A stretch of DNA of 11,795 nucleotides from assembly GCA_026786065.1 (NCBI GenBank), contig JAJAYS010000145.1:1-11795 (forward strand). The letters run 5' to 3'. The position numbers were made by a program, and so were the translations under genes. This DNA comes from Polaromonas sp. (lineage in GTDB: Bacteria > Pseudomonadota > Gammaproteobacteria > Burkholderiales > Burkholderiaceae_C). Shown here in pieces: positions 1 to 5,083 of this stretch; position 1 is the stretch's first letter, and every line of letters starts with the position of its first letter. Under the pieces are notes generated by a model, which made no database searches, was not told the origin of the DNA, and saw only the letters and a program-made list of their open reading frames with translations.

Positions 1-146
1 CGGCGGGCTTCGCCGGCCGGCGCGTGGTCCTTGTGGATGATGTCATGACCAGCGGCGCGTCGATGTTCAGTGCCGCCGGCGCCTTGCGGCAAGCTGGCGC
101 GCAACACGTCTCCGGACTGGTGTTCGCGCGAACTGAGGGCGCCTGA
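1..146 (+). CDS. comF: ComF-family phosphoribosyltransferase-like protein, C-terminal fragment
   Basis: Only the last 47 codons lie in the window; the reading frame starts at base 3 and ends with TGA at 144-146. The peptide contains VVLVDDVMTSGAS, the PRPP-binding signature of type I phosphoribosyltransferases (hydrophobic strand, two acidic residues, then the TSG loop), followed by a short helix and a strand ending in FARTEGA. This arrangement at the extreme C-terminus is typical of ComF/GntX proteins, which are linked to DNA uptake or to use of DNA as a nutrient, although their enzyme reaction is poorly defined. The stop lies 31 bp before trmL on the same strand, so the two may be cotranscribed. 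Another PRTase is possible because the N-terminal zinc-finger part is outside the window. Confidence 0.8.
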   Translation, partial: AGFAGRRVVLVDDVMTSGASMFSAAGALRQAGAQHVSGLVFARTEGA

Positions 147-177
147 ACCAGCCTGACCAAACGGTGACAATTCCGGA

Positions 178-663
178 ATGTTCAATATCGTCCTGGTCGC
201 ACCCGAAATCCCGCCCAACACCGGCAACGTGATCAGGCTGGCGGCCAACACCGGTTGCACCCTGCACCTGGTTGAACCGCTCGGCTTCTCGATGGACGAC
301 AAACACCTGCGTCGTGCGGGGCTGGACTACCACGAGTACGCCTTGGTGTTGCGCCATGCAAGCTGGTCCGCCCTGATGACAAAGCATCGACCGGGGACGC
401 CCCGGATGTTTGCGCTCACCACCACCGGAACCCGCGACTTTTTCCAGGTGCGTTTCGAGCCCGGCGACTGGCTGGTTTTCGGTTCCGAATCCAGCGGGTT
501 GCCGGCTGAGGTTCGGGCCGCCTTTGCGCCGACTCAGCAGCTCCGGATTCCGCTGGTTCCGGGACAACGCAGCCTTAATCTGTCCAACGCCGTGGCCGTT
601 ACGGTGTTCGAGGCCTGGCGGCAGAACGGGTGCGCCATGCCGCCCCGAGTGGCAGCGCATTGA
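178..663 (+). CDS. trmL: tRNA (cytidine(34)-2'-O)-methyltransferase TrmL
   Basis: The 161-aa product matches the usual length of TrmL (YibK), a SPOUT-fold enzyme that uses S-adenosylmethionine to methylate the ribose 2'-OH of the wobble base in tRNA-Leu isoacceptors. The three SPOUT motifs are visible: PEIPPNTGNVIRLAANTG at residues 9-26, FGSESSGLP at 101-109, and RSLNLSNAVAV at 131-141, which builds the deep trefoil knot that binds AdoMet. No extra RNA-binding domain is present, as expected for this minimal family. The ATG at 178 has a GGTGA ribosome-binding site at 163-167, ten bases upstream. It follows the comF-like gene on the same strand. I see nothing abnormal in it. Confidence 0.95.
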   Translation: MFNIVLVAPEIPPNTGNVIRLAANTGCTLHLVEPLGFSMDDKHLRRAGLDYHEYALVLRHASWSALMTKHRPGTPRMFALTTTGTRDFFQVRFEPGDWLVFGSESSGLPAEVRAAFAPTQQLRIPLVPGQRSLNLSNAVAVTVFEAWRQNGCAMPPRVAAH

Positions 664-666
664 TCG

Positions 667-721
667 TCAAGGGGTCTTGATCGGGAAAATCGGCCCTTCT
701 ACGCGAAGCGGTGGCTCCGCT
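667..721 (+). other. Two small hairpins downstream of trmL
   Basis: Directly after the trmL stop, TCAAG (667-671) and CTTGA (676-680) form a 5-bp stem with a GGGT loop. A second stem, AGCGG (707-711) and CCGCT (717-721), follows. Neither is followed by a run of T, so they are not convincing Rho-independent terminators; they may be 3'-end hairpins or chance. The rest of 664-780 holds no recognisable gene apart from a doubtful 28-codon ORF at 722-808. Confidence 0.25.
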
Positions 722-825
722 ATGGCAAAAACCGGATCGAAAGCCGACAAGCTCGCGAGGCTTGCAGGGAAAGCCCAAAATTGTGTAAAGCTACTTTTTT
801 TGTCATAAGCCATACATAAAACAAG

Positions 826-854
826 TTGATACTTCTCCTTAGAAATGACAGAAT
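826..854 (+). promoter_or_regulatory. Candidate sigma-70 promoter for the 120-aa gene
   Basis: TTGATA at 826-831 (4 of 6 to TTGACA) is followed after 17 bp by CAGAAT at 849-854 (4 of 6 to TATAAT). It sits in the AT-rich block at about 780-900, which contrasts with the GC-rich surroundings, 51 bp before the GTG start at 905. The match is moderate and AT-rich sequence produces such hits by chance. Two 14-bp palindromes overlap or flank it. Confidence 0.35.
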
Positions 855-885
855 CTCTTCTGTTTCGAAAATATCATTTTTGATA
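849..885. promoter_or_regulatory. Two tandem 14-bp palindromes in the AT-rich leader, possible operator
   Basis: CAGAA-TCTC-TTCTG (849-862) and TATCA-TTTT-TGATA (872-885) are both perfect inverted repeats with 5-bp arms and 4-bp centres, starting 23 bp apart. The second also carries TTGATACTT (880-888), an exact repeat of TTGATACTT at 826-834. The arms differ between the two palindromes, so a single regulator is not implied. They overlap the candidate -10 box and the start of the transcript, where an operator or a 5' hairpin pair could act. Confidence 0.3.
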
Positions 886-904
886 CTTTTACTGGGGAAA
901 TCTC

Positions 905-1267
905 GTGAAAAGCATGTTTCGGCGATTTTCTGATGCGTTTCGGTCCAGCCTGCCTTTTAATCAGGTCGCGCCAGTGGAACGTGTCCCGCTGATGGCGGTC
1001 CGCAGGCAGCTTACCGACGCCTTGTACGACTGCCATGGCAGCGCTTCCCAGCGGGTCGCCCGTCAGATCAGGGTCGCGGCCACAGCGCAGGACCTCTGGC
1101 TGCTGCGCAGTGACATCCATCAGTGCATCGCATGTGCCCACAGCCAGTCTGAAGCCTCAGCCCGCATCGAACCCATCGCCGAAACGTTTCGCGGCTGGTT
1201 ACCCGCACACCAACTTTCACCTGTACGCGACCCGTCCCGACTCCCGGCGAGCAGAAGCCGTCTATAG
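905..1267 (+). CDS. Conserved-looking hypothetical protein, 120 aa
   Basis: I do not recognise a named family, although similar short proteins of unknown function seem familiar from Comamonadaceae. The protein is basic at the N-terminus (KSMFRRFSDAFRSS). Its middle, about residues 30-75, is probably helical, with ARRLTDAL-like and QDLWLLRSDIHQCI stretches, and it ends in a low-complexity basic tail. It has no signal peptide and no membrane segment. The GTG start at 905 is supported by GGGGA at 894-898, six bases upstream; an in-frame ATG at 914 is a weaker alternative. The gene has its own AT-rich leader with a candidate promoter. It converges with the maoC-like gene, the two stop codons being adjacent inside one CTATAG. 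Confidence 0.6.
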   Translation: MKSMFRRFSDAFRSSLPFNQVAPVERVPLMAVRRQLTDALYDCHGSASQRVARQIRVAATAQDLWLLRSDIHQCIACAHSQSEASARIEPIAETFRGWLPAHQLSPVRDPSRLPASRSRL

Positions 1268-1726
1268 CGGCGTGGTGTAGCGCCGTACCAGCGACTCGGC
1301 CACGCAGACCGGCTTGATTGCGCCTTCGCGCTCGACCGTCACCTGCCAGGTCATCTGCACGCCGTTCCCGTCGATGGGTTCAGCAGAAATCAGGCGCATA
1401 CGGCCCCGCAAGCGGCTACCCACCGGAACCGGCGCCATGAAGCGAACCTTGTTTAGGCCGTAGTTGACGCCCAGGGCCGAATTCTTCACAGAAAACGACG
1501 AGTCAAAAAAGCGAGGCAGCAAAGCCAGCGTCAAAAACCCGTGGGCGATGGGCCCACCAAAAGGACCTTCTGTCGCCCGTGCCGGATCGACATGAATCCA
1601 TTGATGGTCGCCGGTTGCATCGGCGAACTGATTGATCGCCTGCTGCGTTACGGTGACCCAGTCGCTGACGGCCACCTCCGCGCCAACGCAAACCGCCAGC
1701 TCGCTCAAAGATTCAAAAGTTCGCAT
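1262..1726 (-). CDS. MaoC-family (R)-specific enoyl-CoA hydratase-like protein
   Basis: The 154-aa protein has the single hot-dog fold length typical of (R)-specific enoyl-CoA hydratases (PhaJ/MaoC type). The signature FADATGDHQWIHVDPAR followed by GPFGGPIAHG lies at residues 34-63. Asp40 and His45 have the spacing of the catalytic pair that adds water to trans-2-enoyl-CoA. The ATG at 1726 is chosen because it gives the family N-terminus and has GGAG (complement of 1736-1739) nine bases upstream; the frame stays open further upstream but into parA. It starts 16 bp after the parA stop, so the two are probably one transcript. Proteins like this feed (R)-3-hydroxyacyl-CoA to polyhydroxyalkanoate synthesis or act in acyl-CoA metabolism; the substrate cannot be told from sequence. 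Confidence 0.88.
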   Translation of the reverse strand: MRTFESLSELAVCVGAEVAVSDWVTVTQQAINQFADATGDHQWIHVDPARATEGPFGGPIAHGFLTLALLPRFFDSSFSVKNSALGVNYGLNKVRFMAPVPVGSRLRGRMRLISAEPIDGNGVQMTWQVTVEREGAIKPVCVAESLVRRYTTPL

Positions 1727-1742
1727 CGCAGACTGCTCCGCG

Positions 1743-2378
1743 CTACTTGTCCGACGGCGGTTTCTGGTCGAGCCACCGGCAAATCGATTGCCACTGCTCG
1801 AGGTCTTTCTCAACGCGCCCCGGTGCCACATCAAACAAGGTCAAGCCACGCGCGGCAAGGTGAATGTAGTTTTGCGTGTCCCGCAGATAGCCGAGCACCG
1901 GCAGCCCAAGCTGCTCGACGAACTCGCGCAGGTTGTCGGCTGCAATGGTGCGCGCATCGACGCGCATGCCGACGAGCGCCACCTCCACTTTGCCGGCGCG
2001 CCGGTGCTCGGCGAGGTGGTCCAGGAAACTGCGCGTGGCGAAAATATCGAACACGCTGGGCTGCAGCGGAACAATGATCTTGTCGGCCATCTTGACGACA
2101 TCTTTGAAGCGCCAGCCGTGCAAACCACCGGGCGTGTCCAGCACGACATGGGTCGTACCTTTGGGCGGCTTGACGATCAGGTCTGCGTCGATGTTCCAGC
2201 TTCCTATCGGCCGTGCAGCGGGCGGCCGGAGGTTCAGCCACAGGCGCGAGGACTGCTGGCGGTCCACATCGCCGAGCATCACGGCGCAGCCCTGGCTCGC
2301 GAAGTAGCCGGCCACATTGGTGGCCAGCGTCGTTTTCCCGACGCCGCCTTTTGGATTTGCAATCACCACGATGGGCAT
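1743..2378 (-). CDS. Orphan ParA/MinD-type ATPase
   Basis: The 211-aa protein is a deviant Walker A ATPase of the ParA/Soj class. KGGVGKTT at residues 10-17 carries the signature lysine Lys10 and the P-loop Lys15. DVDRQQSS from residue 37 is the switch I/Walker A' region, and HVVLDTPGG with Asp81 is the Walker B strand. It lacks the N-terminal helix-turn-helix of large plasmid ParAs, and no parB or centromere-like repeats are visible beside it. Such orphan ParAs position cargo other than the chromosome or have unknown tasks. AGGAGA (complement of 2385-2390), about seven bases upstream, supports the ATG at 2378. It is divergent from kefF with only 40 bp between start codons, and runs on into the maoC-like gene. 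Confidence 0.9.
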   Translation of the reverse strand: MPIVVIANPKGGVGKTTLATNVAGYFASQGCAVMLGDVDRQQSSRLWLNLRPPAARPIGSWNIDADLIVKPPKGTTHVVLDTPGGLHGWRFKDVVKMADKIIVPLQPSVFDIFATRSFLDHLAEHRRAGKVEVALVGMRVDARTIAADNLREFVEQLGLPVLGYLRDTQNYIHLAARGLTLFDVAPGRVEKDLEQWQSICRWLDQKPPSDK

Positions 2379-2418
2379 GGACGATCTCCTGTTTATTCCT
2401 TTCAGCTATGGTAACGGC

Positions 2419-3099
2419 ATGAACCTCGCTACTGGGCTGGTTGACCCCCCCGCCGCCGCCAACCCGGACATTTACCTGGTGGCCGCCCACCCCGCCCTGC
2501 AGCAGTCCCGCGTCAGCCGCCGGCTGCTTGAAGCGGCGCACGGTTTGGCGCGGGTGCAGGTGCGCGACCTTTACGCGCATTACCCCGACTTTGTCATTGA
2601 TGTGGCCGCCGAACAGGCTGCGCTAAGCCGGGCCGGGCTGGTGGTGCTGCTCCACCCGATCCAGTGGTATTCGATGCCGCCGCTGCAAAAGCTGTGGCTT
2701 GATGAGGTGCTGACTTACGGCTGGGCGTACGGTGAGGGAGGAACCGGGCTGCGCGGCAAAGATCTGTGGCTGACCGTGAGCACCGGCGGACCCCAAGATT
2801 CCTATCACCCAGAAGGCTACAACCGCTATTTTTTCGACGCCTTTTTGCCCCCCTATGAGCAGACAGCCGCGATCTGCGGTCTGAGGTTCCTTCCGCCGCT
2901 GGTCCTGCACGGAATGCACAGTGGCGAACAGGAGCCTCTGGACCACTACGCCGAAACGTTTGCGCAGCGGCTGGCAAGCTACCCCGACTGGCCCGAAATG
3001 GAGGACCTCGAAAACTGCCCGTCGTGCGTGGTGCCGCTGCACGACCGGCCAACCCCGCGCGAAGCCCGGCTTGGCAAAGCCAGCAGGACTGCGGGTTAA
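2419..3099 (+). CDS. kefF: KefF/KefG-type NAD(P)H quinone oxidoreductase, KefC ancillary subunit
   Basis: The 226-aa product is a flavodoxin-fold FMN oxidoreductase of the MdaB/KefF/KefG group. AAHPALQQSRVSRRL near residue 22 is the phosphate-binding loop for flavin. HPIQWYSMPP at 79-88, LWLDEVLTYGWAYG and STGGPQDSYHPEGYNRY near 121 are hallmark segments of KefF. In E. coli such a protein binds the KefC dimer and is needed for full K+ efflux when glutathione adducts of electrophiles appear; it also reduces quinones. The kefC gene follows on the same strand, which supports this role. The start at 2419 is the first ATG outside parA, but its ribosome site is weak; an in-frame ATG at 2377 would overlap parA. 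The C-terminus is some 40 residues longer than E. coli KefF and ends in a basic tail. Confidence 0.88.
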   Translation: MNLATGLVDPPAAANPDIYLVAAHPALQQSRVSRRLLEAAHGLARVQVRDLYAHYPDFVIDVAAEQAALSRAGLVVLLHPIQWYSMPPLQKLWLDEVLTYGWAYGEGGTGLRGKDLWLTVSTGGPQDSYHPEGYNRYFFDAFLPPYEQTAAICGLRFLPPLVLHGMHSGEQEPLDHYAETFAQRLASYPDWPEMEDLENCPSCVVPLHDRPTPREARLGKASRTAG

Positions 3100-3110
3100 G
3101 GAGCGGCCCG

Positions 3111-3170
3111 ATGGGCTTTCGGCCAAATCAAGCTCGCGCCAAGGTACGGGTCACGGACGTTCTCCAGTGA
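3111..3170 (+). CDS. 19-codon ORF overlapping the kefC start, possible coupling leader
   Basis: AAGGAG at 3098-3103, overlapping the kefF stop codon TAA (3097-3099), lies seven bases before an ATG at 3111. The frame reads MGFRPNQARAKVRVTDVLQ and stops with TGA at 3168-3170. That stop overlaps the GTG start of kefC (3167-3169) in the four bases GTGA. kefC itself has only a weak ribosome-binding site, so ribosomes ending the short ORF could restart on kefC. The peptide shows no signal sequence or known motif. It could instead be fortuitous. This is inference from layout only. Confidence 0.4.
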   Translation: MGFRPNQARAKVRVTDVLQ

Positions 3171-4999
3171 GTGCCGACCTGCCCGGCTGGCTCATCAATA
3201 GCCTGATCTACCTTTCGGCGGCGGTACTGGCCGTTCCGTTGGCACGCAAGCTCGGACTGGGCGCCATCATCGGCTACCTCGGGGCCGGGATGGCGATAGG
3301 GCCTTGGGGGCTCGGTCTGGTTGGCAACGTGCAGGACATCCTTCATTTCTCCGAGTTCGGCGTGGTGTTGATGCTGTTCCTGATCGGCCTGGAACTCGAG
3401 CCCAGGCGTCTTTGGGAGCTGCGCCGGCCGATTTTTGGCTGGGGCAGTGCCCAAATGCTGGCCTGCGCGGCCTTGATCGCCGGCATCGCCATGCTGTTCG
3501 GGGTCGACTGGAAGGTCGCGCTGGTGGCCGGTTTGGGGCTTGCGCTTTCGTCCACCGCAATCGCACTGCAAGTGATTGGTGAGCGCCACCTGCTGCCGAC
3601 TTCGAGCGGCCAGGCGGCTTTTTCGATCCTGCTGTTTCAGGACGTCGCGGCGATCCCGATTCTCGCCCTCCTGCCGCTACTCGGGCTGGCGGTGGAAGCC
3701 CGGCCCGACGGCGCGGGCGCGTTTGCATTCGAAGCGGCCAAAATTGTCGGTGTGGTTGGAGGCATTGTGCTGGGAGGCCGCCTGCTGCTGCGGCCAGTGT
3801 TGCGCATGATCGCCAACAGCGGCGCGCCGGAGATTTTTACTGCGGCCGCGCTGCTCCTGGTGGTCGCCATTGCCGCGTTGATGCAGTTCGTCGGGCTGTC
3901 GATGGCGCTGGGCGCCTTTCTGGCCGGTGTGCTGCTGGCCGACAGCGCCTACCGGCGCGAACTCGAAACCGACATAGAGCCATTCAAAGGGCTGCTACTC
4001 GGGCTGTTTTTCATAGCCGTCGGCATGAGCATCGACTTCGGCGTGCTGCGCCGCTCCCCCGGTCTGATGGCCGCGATTTTGTTCGGCTTTTTGGCCCTGA
4101 AACTGAGCCTGATTTACGGACTGGCCCGCTTGATGAAATTGCCACGTCAGGAGCGGCCGGTATTTGCGGTGTTGCTGGCTCAAGGCGGCGAGTTTGCCTT
4201 CGTGGTGTTTCAGGCGGCCGCCGGCTCACGGATTTTTTCCAGTGAGGTCGCGTCTTTGCTGATCGGAGCGGTGGCGCTGTCGATGCTGCTGAGCCCTGTG
4301 CTGTTGGTGGCTATAGACAAATGGCTGCTGCCGCGCTGGGCCAGCGGCAATCGGCCCACCTTGCCGGAGATCTCCGAACCTCAGAACGCACCGGTGGTGA
4401 TTGCCGGGTTCGGACGCTACGGCCAGATCGTCGGCCGACTGCTGCTGGCCCAGGGCATCGCGCCGACCGTGCTGGACCACGACGCCGAAATGATTGAGAA
4501 CATTGGCGCCTTCGGCTACCGGGTGTTTTACGGTGACGCGACGCGACTCGATCTGCTGCGCACGGCCGGATGTGCCAGCGCGAAGGTGCTGGTGGTTGCG
4601 GTTGACGACATGACCCAGTCGTTGAAGATCGTGGGGCTGGCGCAGCAACACTTTCCCCAGTTGCAGATCGTCGCGCGGGCGCGCGACGTCGTCCATGCCT
4701 CCGCGCTGCGCGAACGCGGCGTCACGCTGGTTGAACGCGAAGTGTTCGAGTCCAGTCTGCGCAGCGCGCGCAGCGTGCTTGAATTGCTCGGACAGGCGCC
4801 GTACGAGGCACGGCAGAACGCGATGCGGTTTCGCCAGCACAACCTGGACCTGTTCGAACAGATGCTGCCGCACCGCAAGAATCGCAGCAAGCTGATCGCT
4901 GTGGCCCGTCAAGGCCGCTTGCAGCTGGAAGAACAGATGGCCGCCGAGCGCGCCGAAAATGCGCGCCGCAGTCCGGGCGGGCAAGACGGCTGGCAGTGA
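3167..4999 (+). CDS. kefC: Glutathione-regulated potassium-efflux antiporter KefC (CPA2 family)
   Basis: From the GTG at 3167 the product is 610 aa, close to E. coli KefC. Residues 1 to about 385 form the multi-helix Na+/H+ exchanger-like membrane domain, starting INSLIYLSAAVLAVPLARKL. They include GLELEPRRLW and the regulatory loop ELETDIEPFKG at 265-275, which matches the KefC HALESDIEPFKG region. QGGEFAFV begins at 339. A short linker leads to the cytoplasmic TrkA-N/KTN domain with nucleotide loop GFGRYG at 414-419, then TVLDHD, FYGDATR and IVARARDV, closer to KefC than to KefB. The domain binds nucleotide and glutathione or its adducts, opening K+ efflux and acidifying the cytoplasm against electrophiles. 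The frame is open further upstream, but that part only shadows kefF. Confidence 0.93.
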   Translation: MSADLPGWLINSLIYLSAAVLAVPLARKLGLGAIIGYLGAGMAIGPWGLGLVGNVQDILHFSEFGVVLMLFLIGLELEPRRLWELRRPIFGWGSAQMLACAALIAGIAMLFGVDWKVALVAGLGLALSSTAIALQVIGERHLLPTSSGQAAFSILLFQDVAAIPILALLPLLGLAVEARPDGAGAFAFEAAKIVGVVGGIVLGGRLLLRPVLRMIANSGAPEIFTAAALLLVVAIAALMQFVGLSMALGAFLAGVLLADSAYRRELETDIEPFKGLLLGLFFIAVGMSIDFGVLRRSPGLMAAILFGFLALKLSLIYGLARLMKLPRQERPVFAVLLAQGGEFAFVVFQAAAGSRIFSSEVASLLIGAVALSMLLSPVLLVAIDKWLLPRWASGNRPTLPEISEPQNAPVVIAGFGRYGQIVGRLLLAQGIAPTVLDHDAEMIENIGAFGYRVFYGDATRLDLLRTAGCASAKVLVVAVDDMTQSLKIVGLAQQHFPQLQIVARARDVVHASALRERGVTLVEREVFESSLRSARSVLELLGQAPYEARQNAMRFRQHNLDLFEQMLPHRKNRSKLIAVARQGRLQLEEQMAAERAENARRSPGGQDGWQ

Positions 5000-5083
5000 T
5001 CCATCGCCGCTGACCAACAGGCCGAACGCAGCCAATCCGCCGAATGACTGGGCGCGTGCGTGGTGAGCGTCGGCCGAATCGTG

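Noticed and set aside
1727..1834. Longer start for the MaoC-like protein
   Set aside because: The extra residues overlap the 3' end of parA, are low-complexity and basic, and the ATG at 1726 has a better ribosome-binding site.
2384..2412. Promoter for kefF with -10 TATGGT just before the ATG
   Set aside because: No acceptable -35 hexamer is found at 16-18 bp, and the -10 match is only four of six.
2921..3166. N-terminal extension of kefC to 692 aa
   Set aside because: These 82 codons overlap kefF in another frame, read as arginine-rich shadow sequence and have no counterpart in KefC proteins; the GTG at 3167 gives the normal N-terminus.
4226..5035. Minus-strand open frame opposite kefC
   Set aside because: Antisense shadow of the kefC cytoplasmic domain with no recognisable motif.
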